From positions 186,001-250,000 of the forward strand of contig NZ_JAERRG010000008.1 of NCBI RefSeq assembly GCF_016741935.1: a DNA stretch of 64,000 bases. The letters are read 5' to 3'. Shown here in pieces: positions 32,011 to 40,654 of this stretch. Source of the stretch: Streptomyces endocoffeicus. GTDB lineage: Bacteria; Actinomycetota; Actinomycetes; Streptomycetales; Streptomycetaceae. The notes beneath the pieces are model-generated. The model searched no databases. It was not told the origin of the DNA and saw nothing but the letters and a program-made list of their open reading frames with translations. The position numbers were made by a program, and so were the translations under genes. How positions within the stretch are numbered: position 1 is the first letter of the stretch; the number at the start of each line of letters is the position of its first letter.

Positions 32011-33018
32011 TCAGACGGCTGAGGGCGTCCGCGCCTCCCGGGTGCGGAAGGCGCGGCGGTAGTCGTGTGGGGGCACCCCGACCGCCCGGGTGAAGTGGCG
32101 GCGCAGGTTGGCCGCCGTGCCCAGCCCGCACAGCTCCGCGATCCGGTCCACCGGCAGGTCGCCGCCCTCCAGCAGCTCCCGGGCGCGCGCGATCCGCTGG
32201 CCCTGGAGCCAGCGCAGCGGCGTCGTGCCCGTGGCCGCGTGGAAGCGGCGGGCCAGGGTGCGCGGGCTGGTGTGGGCGCGGCGGGCGAGGTCGGCCACGG
32301 TCAGCGGCTCGTGCAGCCGCTCGGCGGCCCAGTGCAGCAGCGGGGCGAGCGAGTCGTCGGTGCGCTCCGGCAGCGGCGCCTCGATGTACTGGGCCTGGCC
32401 GCCGGGCCGGTGGGCGGGCGCGACGAGCTGCCGGGCCAGGGTGTTCGCCGCCTCGGTGCCGTAGTCCTCGCGCACCAGATGCAGACACACGTCGATGCAC
32501 GCCGTGGACCCCGCCCCCGTCAGCACATCCCCGTGGTCGACGTAGAGCACGGACGGATCGAGCCGTACGGCCGGATAGCGCTCGGCGAACAGCGCCGCGT
32601 ACATCCAGTGGGTGGCCGCCGTACGGCCGTCGAGCAGTCCGGTCGCGGCGAGGGTGAACGCGCCCGAGCACAGCGACACGATGCGGGCGCCGCGCCCATG
32701 GGCCTCGCGCAGCGCGTGGATCAGCTCCCGGGGCGGATCGCCGCGTACATCGGCCGAGGCCGGGACGATCACGGTGTCCGCCGCGATCAGCTCCTCGGTG
32801 CCGTACGGGGTGTGGGCGGCGAACCACGAGCGGGCGGCGACCGGTGCACCGGCCCCCTCACCGCCCGGCCCGATCGCACAGACCCGCAGCTCGTACCAGG
32901 GGTCGGGGAGTCCGGGGCGATCGGAGCCGAAGACATGGCAGGGCACCGCCAGATCGAAGATCGGCATGCCCGGGGTGACGGCGAGGGCTATGGACCGCAT
33001 GGCAGGAATGTAGCGCAT
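32011..33018 (-). CDS. GlxA-type AraC-family regulator with DJ-1/PfpI domain
   Basis: This 335-residue transcription factor has an N-terminal DJ-1/PfpI-like domain (about 1-190). It contains the nucleophile-elbow segment IVSLCSGAFTLAATGLLDG with a Cys, and GSTACIDVCLHLVREDYG. A C-terminal AraC HTH pair (about 230-330) has LARRAHTSPRTLARRFHAATG and IAELCGLGTAANLRRHF. The family senses small molecules and controls catabolic or stress genes. I chose ATG 33,018 because AGGAG is eight bases upstream; ATG 33,000 lacks this. It is divergent from an MFS exporter gene with only 54 bases between, so that gene is its likely target. Confidence 0.92.
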   Translation of the reverse strand: MRYIPAMRSIALAVTPGMPIFDLAVPCHVFGSDRPGLPDPWYELRVCAIGPGGEGAGAPVAARSWFAAHTPYGTEELIAADTVIVPASADVRGDPPRELIHALREAHGRGARIVSLCSGAFTLAATGLLDGRTAATHWMYAALFAERYPAVRLDPSVLYVDHGDVLTGAGSTACIDVCLHLVREDYGTEAANTLARQLVAPAHRPGGQAQYIEAPLPERTDDSLAPLLHWAAERLHEPLTVADLARRAHTSPRTLARRFHAATGTTPLRWLQGQRIARARELLEGGDLPVDRIAELCGLGTAANLRRHFTRAVGVPPHDYRRAFRTREARTPSAV

Positions 33019-33072
33019 GCTGTCACTCCTGCCACTCGTTCCGCTGTGCCCCGGGGCCGATGCTGGACGGGC

Positions 33073-34620
33073 ATGACGACCCCTTCCTCGAAGGCCCAGG
33101 GGAGCGGTGTGCCCGCCCCCGCCCCCGCCCACGCCCCCGATACAGCCCCCGCCACCGCCCCCGATACGGCCGACACCCCCGGCACCGCCCCCGGCCGCCG
33201 CCGCTGGCTGATCCTCGCCGTCGCGTCGGCGGCCCAGTTCCTCGCCGTGCTCGACATGATCGCGGTCAATATCGCCTTCCCCGCGATCGGCGCGGACTTC
33301 CGTTCGGCGTCCACCGCCGAGCTGTCCTGGGTGCTCAACGCCTACACCATCGTGCTGGCGGCGCTGCTGGTCCCGGCCGGGCGGCTGGCCGACGCGATCG
33401 GCGGGCGGCGCTCGTTCCTGACCGGCATCGCGCTGTTCGGGCTCGCCTCCCTCGCCTGCGGGGCCGCCCCCGGGCTCGGCACGCTGATCGCGGCGCGCGT
33501 GGTCCAGGGCGTGGCGGCGGCCGTTCTGGTGCCCACCTCGCTCTCGCTCGCCCTGCCCGCCTTCCCGCCGCGCGAACGGGCCACGGCCGTCGGCGTCTGG
33601 ACGGCGGTGAGCGCGGTCGCGGCGAGTTCGGGGCCGGTGGCGGGCGGTCTGCTGGCCGCCTCCGACTGGCGCTGGATCTTCCTCATCAACCCGCCCGTGG
33701 TGCTGGTGGCCTGGGTGGCCGGACTGCGGCTGCTGCCGCGCACCGGGCCCGTCCGCGGTGCGCGCCGCCGCCTCGATCCGCTGGGCACGCTGCTCGTCCT
33801 CCTCGGCACCGGATCCCTCACCACCGCCTGCGTCGAGGCCGCCGACTGGGGCTACGGCGCCCCGGCCACCCTCGGCTTCCTCGCCGCGGGCCTGGTCCTG
33901 GGCGCGCTGGCCGTGGCGCACGTACGCCGCCACCCGGATCCGGTAGTGGAGCCGGCGCTGTTCCGGACCCGTGCCTTCACCGCCGCCGCGCTCGGTCTGC
34001 TCAGCTACTTCCTCGCCTACGCCGCCTCGCTCCTCGCCGCGACCCTGCTGTTCACCGGGGTGTGGGGCTGGTCCTCGGCCCGTTCGGGCCTCGCCGTCAC
34101 GCCCTGGCCGCTCACCGTCCTGGTGGTGTCGATGCTGTCGGGGCGGATCGTACGGGCGCTGGGTGAGCGGACCACGGCGATCGTCGGCGGGCTGTGCTTC
34201 GCCGCGGGGCCGATGTGGTGGCTGCTCCTCGCGGGCGGCGACGGTGCGCACTACGCCGTGGAGTTCATGCCCGGCCTGGTGCTCACCGGGCTCGGGGCGG
34301 GGCTCTACCAGCCGGTGATGTTCGCGGCCGCCGGACTGCTTCCGGCCCGTCAGCTCTCCCTCGGCTCGGGGGTGCTGATGATGTCCCGGCAGGGCGGCTC
34401 GGCCCTGGGCGTCGCGGCCCTGGTCGTGATCACCGGCGGCGCCGCGCGGCCGGGTCTTGACGCGCTGCGCGCCGGATGGGTCTTCACGGCGGTGACGGCC
34501 GCACTCGCGGCCGTCGCGGGCGCCGCCTTGCGCACACGCGTTCGCACCGATCCCGGGGAGATGCCCGCCGGCCCCGGTGAGAGCCGTGGATCCGGCACGG
34601 ACCCGATACGGCACCATTGA
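33073..34620 (+). CDS. MFS drug exporter, DHA2 (EmrB/QacA) type
   Basis: This 515-residue protein has about 14 membrane helices. The first helix carries QFLAVLDMIAVNIAFPAIG (family motif D1). The loop GRLADAIGGRRSFLTG is the MFS motif A, and GPVAGGLLAASDWRWIFLINPP is motif C plus the conserved WRWIFLIN block. It exports hydrophobic compounds with proton antiport. The first 40 residues are a Pro/Ala/Thr/Asp low-complexity extension (APDTAPATAPDTADTPGTAP) ahead of the first helix. It shares a very short divergent promoter region with the GlxA-type regulator, which probably controls it. The substrate is unknown. Confidence 0.93.
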   Translation: MTTPSSKAQGSGVPAPAPAHAPDTAPATAPDTADTPGTAPGRRRWLILAVASAAQFLAVLDMIAVNIAFPAIGADFRSASTAELSWVLNAYTIVLAALLVPAGRLADAIGGRRSFLTGIALFGLASLACGAAPGLGTLIAARVVQGVAAAVLVPTSLSLALPAFPPRERATAVGVWTAVSAVAASSGPVAGGLLAASDWRWIFLINPPVVLVAWVAGLRLLPRTGPVRGARRRLDPLGTLLVLLGTGSLTTACVEAADWGYGAPATLGFLAAGLVLGALAVAHVRRHPDPVVEPALFRTRAFTAAALGLLSYFLAYAASLLAATLLFTGVWGWSSARSGLAVTPWPLTVLVVSMLSGRIVRALGERTTAIVGGLCFAAGPMWWLLLAGGDGAHYAVEFMPGLVLTGLGAGLYQPVMFAAAGLLPARQLSLGSGVLMMSRQGGSALGVAALVVITGGAARPGLDALRAGWVFTAVTAALAAVAGAALRTRVRTDPGEMPAGPGESRGSGTDPIRHH

Positions 34621-34706
34621 CGTGCCCGTGCCACCTGCCTAGCGTGCTGAGCGGCCCCTGGGTTCTCCGCAGGCAATGACGACGACGAGCTGAGCGGGGA
34701 GGGCGG

Positions 34707-35426
34707 ATGAGCCTCTTCGAGGACGGACGGCCCTTCCTGCACGCGCTCCCCGCCGAGGACCGCCGCGCGCTGCTCACCCTCGGCACCCCCCGCGCCTACG
34801 CCCCCGGCGAGGTCGTGCTGCGCGAGCACGACCGTACGACCTTCGTCGTGGCGATCACCTCCGGCTGGGCCACCGTCTCGGTGGAGACCGAGCGCGGGGT
34901 GCGGCTGATCCTGGCGCTGCGCGGGGCGGGTGAGGTCGTCGGCGACCAGGCCGCGGTGGACCACGGCTCGCGCAGCGCCACCGTCACCGCGCTCGGCCGG
35001 ATGGAGGCGGTGGTGGTCTCCGGCGACCGGTTCCGGGCGTATCTGGCCGCGCGTCCCGTCGCGACCGTACTGATCATGCGTCAGTTCAGCTCCCGGCTGC
35101 GCAGCTCCGACGGGGAGCGGCGGTCACTCGCCTCGGAGAAGGTGCTGCAGCGGCTGGCGGCCCGGCTCGTGGAACTCGCCGAGCGCACCGGCCACTCCGG
35201 CGCCGACGGCACCATCACCATCGATCTCCAGATGCCCCAGCACGACATCGCGGCCGCCGTGGGCTCCACCCGGGAGGCGGTCGCCAAGGCGCTGCGGCTG
35301 CTGCGCGGCCAGGGCGTGGTCCGGACCGCCTCGCGCCGCTTCGAGGTGATGGACATCGGGCTGCTTCGGCTGCTGGCCGAGGGCCGCGCGACGGGGGAGC
35401 AGATCCCGGCGCGCCCCCGCGACTGA
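34707..35426 (+). CDS. Crp/Fnr-family transcriptional regulator
   Basis: This 239-residue protein has an N-terminal cyclic-nucleotide-binding beta-barrel (about 15-125). Its phosphate cassette reads VVGDQAAVDHGSRSATV, where the usual GE is GD, so nucleotide binding may be altered. A dimer helix follows, then a Crp-type HTH (about 155-215) with DIAAAVGSTREAVAKALRLLRGQGVV as recognition region. No Cys cluster for an Fe-S centre is visible, arguing against an Fnr-like oxygen sensor. It stands alone between the MFS gene and the two-gene unit at 35,723. A CTGT-N10-ACAG sequence in the promoter of the latter could be a target site. Confidence 0.9.
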   Translation: MSLFEDGRPFLHALPAEDRRALLTLGTPRAYAPGEVVLREHDRTTFVVAITSGWATVSVETERGVRLILALRGAGEVVGDQAAVDHGSRSATVTALGRMEAVVVSGDRFRAYLAARPVATVLIMRQFSSRLRSSDGERRSLASEKVLQRLAARLVELAERTGHSGADGTITIDLQMPQHDIAAAVGSTREAVAKALRLLRGQGVVRTASRRFEVMDIGLLRLLAEGRATGEQIPARPRD

Positions 35427-35451
35427 GCGCGGGCGCGCACTCCCCGGCGTT

Positions 35452-35479
35452 TTGACGCGACTGTGTAAACGGCTACAGC
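35452..35479 (+). promoter_or_regulatory. Possible promoter upstream of the two-gene unit
   Basis: TTGACG (35,452-35,457) and TACAGC (35,474-35,479) are 16 bases apart. The -10 lies inside the inverted repeat ACGGCTacAGCCGT, and CTGT-N10-ACAG overlaps the spacer. The leader to the ATG at 35,723 would be about 240 bases, with no other feature visible in it. Confidence 0.4.
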
Positions 35480-35722
35480 CGTCCCGCCGTTCCCCGGCGA
35501 CCCTGGAGTTGGCACAGGGCGCGGGACCGTGAGCGACGGGGGTGCGCACGGCCCGGCCGCTGTCCGGTGACGGTCTGCCGGACAGGGCCCGAGCGCCCCG
35601 CACCGGAGAAGGGCGGCGGGGTGGGCAGGGGGACGAGCCCCGCCGCCCGCTTCCGGCGATCACCGGCACCCCGTCACCACCACATCGCGGGACGGGGGCC
35701 ACGGCATGAAGGACGGCGGGCG

Positions 35723-37795
35723 ATGAGCGCACCGGAAGACGTCAGCGCACCGGAAGAGGTGAACGCCCCGGCACAGTCGCGGGGACGACGGCTGGAGATC
35801 CCCCAGGGCGGCCCGCTGGAGGGGGCGGGCCAGCCGGGCGGCGCCCGTACGGCGCGCGAGGCCCGCGCCCATCTGCACATCGCCTACGGCCCGGCCCGGC
35901 TGTGCGCCGATCCGGCGCCGTACCCGCTGCCCGAAGGCCCGGTGCCGCGCGAGGAACTGGCCCGGCTGCGCCGGCTCCACCGGGCCGTCCCCGGCCATGC
36001 CGCGATGCGCGACCATCTGCGCCGCACCCACCTGGTGGCGCTGTGCGGCGAACCCGGCACCGGCCGCGCCTGGACCGGGCTCGCCCTCCTCGCCGAACTG
36101 ACCGAGCTGACCGGCGGCGGGGTCTCCCGGCTCGGATACGCCGGCCCGGACGGGGCGTCCGGCGTGGAGAAGACCGAGCGCGGCCACGGCTATCTCCTCG
36201 AACTCCCCGCCGACCAGGCCGACGTGACGGCCGAACCCCTGCTGGACCGGCTGCGCGCCCACTTCGCCGAGCACGAGGCGTTCTGCGTGGTGCTGGTCGC
36301 GGGCGGCCCGGCCGCCGACCGGCTGCTGCGCGGCCGCCGCCACGCCGTGGCGTACCGGCCCCCGGCCGCCGCCGACGTCCTCGACCGCCACCTCACCGAG
36401 CTGCTCGCCGACCGCCCCACCGGACTGCTGGAGACGGCGCGGGCCACCGCCCGGCGCGCCGAGGTGGCCGAGGCGCTCGGTCTGGACGAGCCACGGCCCG
36501 GCGAGGCCGCCCGGCTGGCCGGGCACTTGGCCGCGCACGCCGAGGGCCGGCTGTCCGGCGAGCGGCTGCTGGAGCACTGCCGGTCGTTCGCCCCGCACCA
36601 GGCCCGGGACTGGTTCCTGGAGGCCGGGCACCCCGGCACCCTGCCCGCCGGGCTGCCCGCGCTGCGCGCCGCCGCGCTGCGGATCGCGCTCGCCGTCTTC
36701 GACGGCTCGGCCCACAGCGTCATGGCGGAGGCCGCCGAGCTGCTGGCCTGGGAACTGGCCGTCACGCTCGATCCGCAGTACGCGCCCGGCCGCCCGCTGT
36801 TCTCCGCCCGACCCGGGGCCTGGCTCGCCACGGCGCGCGCGGTTCACGGCGAGGGGGTGGAGGACCTCGGGGACGCCTCGGTGCCCGTGCGCGCGGTGTG
36901 GTTCGAGGGGCGGCGGCTGGCGCCCGCCGTGCTCCACGAGGCCTGGGACGCCCACCACAACCTCCGCGGCCCGATGGCCCGTTGGCTGCGCGCGCTGTGC
37001 GACGACCCGCGCCCCCAGGTGTGGGTGCGCGCGGCGGTCGCCGCGGGCGTGCTGTGCGCCCGCGACTACCTCTACGGCCTGGTCGAGCTGGCGCTGCCGC
37101 TGGCCCGCACCGACAGCCCGGTGCAGCGGATGGCGGCGGCCACCGCGCTCGCCGAGGCGTCCCGCGCCCCGGAGGTGCGTCCGGCCGTGAACGGGCTGCT
37201 GCACGCATGGGCGCGCGACGACGACGAACGGGAACGCGAGACCGCCGCGCTCGCCCACGGCTACGGCCTGGCAGCGGGCTCGGTCGCGGTGTCCCTCGAG
37301 GAACTCGGCCGGCTCGCCCGCGCCGACGACGGCCGCACCACCTCCCACAGCGTGGTGCGGCTGCTGGCCGGGGCCGAGCCGGAGACCGTACTGGCCGCGC
37401 TCACCCACTGGCTGCGCGACACCCGGCGGGCCCGCCGGGACCTGGCGCTGCTCGCGACGCTGCGCGCGGTCACCACCCGCACCTCGCATCTGTGGGGGCT
37501 GGGCGAGGTGCCCGAGCTGGAGCCGTACGCGGCCTGGCCGCTGGCCACGGCGCTGCTCGCGGCCCATCCGGAGTGCGGGCCACGGCTGGCCGAACTGCTG
37601 CGGGCCGCGCTGACCTGGGCCAGATCGGCGGGGGCGGCCGAGGACGCGCTGGTCGGCTGGATCCGGCGGGCGGCGGGGGACGAGCGGCAGCTGGCCGTGT
37701 TGTGCGACTTCCTGCCCCGGCTGGCGCAGGACGGCGACGAGCCGCTCGACGCCGGGGCGGCCACGCGGATACGGGAGGTGCTGGAGGCACTGTGA
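35723..37795 (+). CDS. Large protein with degenerate P-loop and alpha-helical repeat region, function unknown
   Basis: This 690-residue protein is not of a named family I recognise. Residues about 95-125 read HLVALCGEPGTGRAWTGLALL, a Walker-A-like GxxGxG-x-x-T loop with Arg instead of the catalytic Lys, followed by a strand and helix pattern up to about 230 (CVVLVAGGPAADRLL). This looks like an NTPase domain that may bind but not hydrolyse nucleotide. From about 300 to the end it is a run of Ala/Leu-rich helices resembling HEAT/ARM-type repeats (QVWVRAAVAAGVLC, PVQRMAAATALAEASRAPEV). There are no membrane segments. It is 11 bases from the tail-anchored protein gene and certainly co-transcribed with it. 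A STAND-like or scaffold role at the membrane is conceivable. Confidence 0.75.
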   Translation: MSAPEDVSAPEEVNAPAQSRGRRLEIPQGGPLEGAGQPGGARTAREARAHLHIAYGPARLCADPAPYPLPEGPVPREELARLRRLHRAVPGHAAMRDHLRRTHLVALCGEPGTGRAWTGLALLAELTELTGGGVSRLGYAGPDGASGVEKTERGHGYLLELPADQADVTAEPLLDRLRAHFAEHEAFCVVLVAGGPAADRLLRGRRHAVAYRPPAAADVLDRHLTELLADRPTGLLETARATARRAEVAEALGLDEPRPGEAARLAGHLAAHAEGRLSGERLLEHCRSFAPHQARDWFLEAGHPGTLPAGLPALRAAALRIALAVFDGSAHSVMAEAAELLAWELAVTLDPQYAPGRPLFSARPGAWLATARAVHGEGVEDLGDASVPVRAVWFEGRRLAPAVLHEAWDAHHNLRGPMARWLRALCDDPRPQVWVRAAVAAGVLCARDYLYGLVELALPLARTDSPVQRMAAATALAEASRAPEVRPAVNGLLHAWARDDDERERETAALAHGYGLAAGSVAVSLEELGRLARADDGRTTSHSVVRLLAGAEPETVLAALTHWLRDTRRARRDLALLATLRAVTTRTSHLWGLGEVPELEPYAAWPLATALLAAHPECGPRLAELLRAALTWARSAGAAEDALVGWIRRAAGDERQLAVLCDFLPRLAQDGDEPLDAGAATRIREVLEAL

Positions 37796-37806
37796 GGAGA
37801 ACGTCG

Positions 37807-38673
37807 ATGGTGAAAGAGAAAGAGACAGCGGACCCGACAGGTACGGAGACGACCCAGGAGACGACCCAGGAGTCCACCCAGAAGTCCACTCAGGAGACCA
37901 CCTACGAGACCACCCACGACCACGCCCACGAGAGGCCGGCGAGCGCGGGGGCGCGCCGGATCTCGGTCACCGGGGCGCGGATGCTGCGCGAGGCGCTGCG
38001 CCACGGCGGGGACGCCCTGTCCGCGGCGCTGCGGGAGGCCGACGACGGCCTGCTGCTGAGCGCGCTCGACGAGGGGCTGCCCGCCGAGCGGGCCACCCGC
38101 GTCGTGGTCGAGCTGGTGCGCCGCGCGCCCGAGCGCGGCCCGGAGCTGGCGGACGCGGTCTGCGAGAAGGTGCTGCTCGCCCAGCTCTACCTCGACCCGC
38201 CGCACCGCGCCCCGGGCGGCGCGGGCGGGGCGGGCGGCGCGGGCGGACCGGCCCCGGACCCCGACCGCAGGCTGCGGGTGCGCAACGCGCTGATGCTGTA
38301 CGAGGGGCTGGTCCGCCCGTACGCGCGGCGCGGCGCGGTGCCGGAGCTGATGGCCTGCGTCCTGCCCGGCCTGTGGACGGCCGGGGACGGCGCGGGCCGC
38401 GAAGTGGTGCGCCGGATCGTCGGCACCCGGCAGAGCACGGGGTTCGGCGAGAAGGGCTGGAAGGCGCTGTTCGGCGGCGTGGCCGAGGAGTCCCGGGAAC
38501 ATCAGGAGGCGGCGGTCCGCGCCGCCCGGCGCGCGGCACGGCGGCGTTGGCGGCGCGGCAGCGCCGAGGACGCCAGCCGTATCGATCTGAAGCCCGGCCA
38601 GCTGTGGGTCTCCGCCCTGCTGGGGTTCATCGCGGTGGCGCTGGTGCTGATCGTGGTGCTCGCGGCGGGCTGA
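37807..38673 (+). CDS. Tail-anchored protein with Thr/Glu-rich N-terminal repeats, function unknown
   Basis: This 288-residue protein has three parts. An N-terminal hydrophilic tract of about 40 residues is encoded by seven 12-base units (ETTQ, ESTQ, ETTY, ETTH). A helical middle domain includes SAALREADDGLLLSALDEGL and a Gly/Ala linker GGAGGAGGAGG. The end is a single C-terminal membrane helix, LWVSALLGFIAVALVLIVVLAAG, preceded by an Arg-rich stretch (RAARRRWRRG) that would face the cytoplasm. This topology leaves the bulk of the protein in the cytosol, where it could recruit the 690-residue partner encoded just upstream. No signal peptide or enzyme motif is present. A hairpin follows the stop. 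Confidence 0.75.
   Translation: MVKEKETADPTGTETTQETTQESTQKSTQETTYETTHDHAHERPASAGARRISVTGARMLREALRHGGDALSAALREADDGLLLSALDEGLPAERATRVVVELVRRAPERGPELADAVCEKVLLAQLYLDPPHRAPGGAGGAGGAGGPAPDPDRRLRVRNALMLYEGLVRPYARRGAVPELMACVLPGLWTAGDGAGREVVRRIVGTRQSTGFGEKGWKALFGGVAEESREHQEAAVRAARRAARRRWRRGSAEDASRIDLKPGQLWVSALLGFIAVALVLIVVLAAG
37846..37929 (+). repeat. 12-bp tandem repeat, seven units, coding
   Basis: Seven consecutive 12-base units beginning with gagacgacccag (37,846, 37,858 identical; later units diverged) encode four-residue repeats of the form E-T/S-T-Q/Y/H at the N-terminus of the tail-anchored protein. Confidence 0.85.
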
Positions 38674-38877
38674 GCGCTCCGCGGGAAGTGGCGCGAGGTG
38701 CGGTCGTCCATCCGCGGCCGCGTCGTGGCCGGCCACGCGGCGGAGCCGCATATCGACACAGCCCCGCGCCCCTCCGGGCCGCAACCGAACCGCACCGGAC
38801 ATCAGCGAGGCCGCTCAGCCGCCCGGCGCGGCCCCGGCCCCGGGCTCCGCCCCCGCCGGGACCGACACGGATCCCAC

Positions 38878-38915
38878 CCCCGGCGAGGCCGACCCGGGCC
38901 CCGCCCTCGCCGGGG
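38878..38915. terminator. GC-rich inverted repeat in a 544-base gap
   Basis: CCCCGGCGAG (38,878-38,887) is exactly complementary to CTCGCCGGGG (38,906-38,915) around an 18-base loop, about 200 bases downstream of the tail-anchored protein gene. No T-run is present. It is a candidate transcription stop before arcA. Confidence 0.45.
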
Positions 38916-38935
38916 TCGGCCGATGGGCAGCTTTC

Positions 38936-39106
38936 GCGGGACTAGCGGGGACCGACCGGCCCCCGCTCACCGCCCGTGGCGGACCGCGTGGCGCCTCTCG
39001 CGCGGCGCGCATATCCCTGCTGCCCGGCTCACCGGGCCTTGGCGGCTCTCCCGCCCCACGGCGGGACCAGCGGGGACCGACCGGCGCCCGCTCACCGCCC
39101 GCGGCG
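38936..39106. repeat. Pair of 46-bp imperfect direct repeats upstream of arcA
   Basis: Copies at 38,936-38,981 and 39,061-39,106 (starting gcgggactagcggggaccg and gcgggaccagcggggaccg) differ at about three positions and lie 125 bases apart. Nothing in the 38,674-39,217 gap looks coding, and no clear -35/-10 pair was found for arcA. Confidence 0.75.
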
Positions 39107-39217
39107 CGCGCTTTTCCCCCGCCACTCCGCCGAAGGCGGTGGGCGGTCCGCGTGAGAGATCGAGAGATCCGTGTCGTGGAGCGTTCACAACGGGCCGCGA
39201 GCGGCGAAGATGGGGTC

Positions 39218-40447
39218 ATGGGATTCCATGTCGACTCCGAGGCCGGGCGGCTGCGCCGCGTCATACTGCACCGCCCCGACCTGGAGCTCAAGCGGCTCAC
39301 GCCCACCAACAAGGACGCCCTGCTCTTCGACGACGTCCTGTGGGTGCGCCGTGCCCGCCAGGAGCACGACGGCTTCGCCGATGTGCTGCGGGACCGCGGG
39401 GTCGAGGTGCATCTCTTCGGGGATCTGCTCGCCGAGAGCCTGACCCTGCCGGACGCGCGGGCGCTGGTGCTGGGCCGGGTCTTCGACGAGAAGGAGTACG
39501 GGCCGCTGGCCACCGATCATCTGCGTGCCGCCTTCGACGAGCTGACCGCTCCGGAGCTGACCGAGGCGCTGATCGGCGGGATGACCAAGCGGGAGTATCT
39601 GGGGCGGTACCCGGAGCCGATCTCCGTCCGTTTCCACGCCATGGAACCCGATGACTTCCTGGTCAATCCGCTGCCGAACCACCTCTTCACCCGGGACGCC
39701 TCCGCGTGGGTGTACGACGGGGTGTCGATCAACGCGATGCGCTGGCCCGCCCGCTGGCACGAGACGGTGCACTACGAGGCCGTCTACCGCCATCACCCGC
39801 TCTTCGCGAAGGAGGACTTCCACGTCTGGTCGGAGGGCCAGGCCGCGTACCCCTCCACCATCGAGGGCGGCGATGTGCTGGTGCTCGGCAAGGGCGCGGT
39901 GCTGATCGGGATGAGTGAGCGGACCACTCCGCAGGCGGTGGAGATGATCGCGCACCGGCTCTTCGAGGCCGGTTCGGCCCGGACGATCGTGGCGCTCGAC
40001 ATGCCCAAGGGGCGGGCGTTCATGCATCTGGACACCGTGATGACCATGGTGGACGGGGACACCTTCACCCAGTACGCGGGGCTGGGGATGCTCCGCTCGT
40101 ACACCATCGAGCCGGGCGCGGGCAGCCAGGAACTCAAGGTCACCGACCATCCGCCGGAGCATATGCACCGCGCGATAGCCGCGGCCCTCGGCCTGGACTC
40201 CATCCGCGTGCTCACCGCCACCCAGGACGTCCACGCGGCCGAGCGCGAGCAGTGGGACGACGGCTGCAATGTGCTCGCGGTCGAGCCGGGCGTGGTGGTC
40301 GCCTACGAGCGGAACGCGACGACCAACACCTTCCTGCGCAAGTGCGGGATCGAGGTCATCGACATCCCGGGCAGCGAGCTGGGCCGGGGCCGGGGCGGGC
40401 CTCGGTGCATGAGCTGTCCGGTCGAGCGGGACCCGGTGGAGCCGTAG
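39218..40447 (+). CDS. arcA: Arginine deiminase
   Basis: This 409-residue enzyme converts L-arginine to citrulline and ammonia. Guanidino-group-modifying motifs are all present: LFTRDASAW (catalytic Asp region), IEGGDVLVLG, the catalytic His in FMHLDTVMT, and the nucleophile Cys near the C-terminus in GGPRCMSCPVERDP. The start ATG 39,218 matches the conserved opening FHVDSEAGRLRRVILHRP. The ornithine carbamoyltransferase gene follows in the same direction after 207 bases, giving the first two steps of the arginine deiminase pathway. No carbamate kinase gene is in the window, so ATP yield from carbamoyl phosphate cannot be assumed from this locus. Confidence 0.96.
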   Translation: MGFHVDSEAGRLRRVILHRPDLELKRLTPTNKDALLFDDVLWVRRARQEHDGFADVLRDRGVEVHLFGDLLAESLTLPDARALVLGRVFDEKEYGPLATDHLRAAFDELTAPELTEALIGGMTKREYLGRYPEPISVRFHAMEPDDFLVNPLPNHLFTRDASAWVYDGVSINAMRWPARWHETVHYEAVYRHHPLFAKEDFHVWSEGQAAYPSTIEGGDVLVLGKGAVLIGMSERTTPQAVEMIAHRLFEAGSARTIVALDMPKGRAFMHLDTVMTMVDGDTFTQYAGLGMLRSYTIEPGAGSQELKVTDHPPEHMHRAIAAALGLDSIRVLTATQDVHAAEREQWDDGCNVLAVEPGVVVAYERNATTNTFLRKCGIEVIDIPGSELGRGRGGPRCMSCPVERDPVEP

Positions 40448-40448
40448 G

Positions 40449-40526
40449 GCCGAAGTGCCGCCCCGGAGCGGAGGGCCGAAGTTCCGCCCTGGAGCGGAGG
40501 GCCGGAGTTCACCTTCGAGCCGTAGG
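40449..40526. repeat. 26-bp tandem repeat, three copies, downstream of arcA
   Basis: The core gccgaagt recurs at 40,449 and 40,475, and as gccggagt at 40,501. Each is followed by a ccgccc(c/t)ggagcggaggg-like tail, degraded in the third copy. It begins just after the arcA stop. Confidence 0.75.
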
Positions 40527-40549
40527 GCCAGGATTCACCCACCCGTCTC

Positions 40550-40577
40550 CGTATATATGCAGAACCTCGTATATGCT
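40550..40577 (-). promoter_or_regulatory. Putative ArgR operator upstream of ornithine carbamoyltransferase
   Basis: On the minus strand this AT-rich spot reads GCATATACG then TGCATATATAC, two TGCATA-type half-sites 18 bases apart. Streptomyces ARG boxes are built from TGCATA-like half-sites, and the location 80-100 bases before the start codon fits arginine-responsive control. The half-site spacing is not canonical, so this is tentative. Confidence 0.4.
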
Positions 40578-40654
40578 TCCATGGTTCCGGGCCGCGGCAC
40601 CCCGCCGTAGCCGCTGATCCGCCACGTGTTCGCCGTGACCTAGGAGCCACCCTT

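Noticed and set aside
38936..39106. The 46-bp repeats as transposon target or terminal repeats
   Set aside because: They are direct, only 125 bases apart and enclose no gene.
38815..39513. Minus-strand frame across the arcA upstream region
   Set aside because: It overlaps the conserved arcA N-terminus antisense and consists of GC-rich repeat translation (Arg/Ser/Pro), with no domain.
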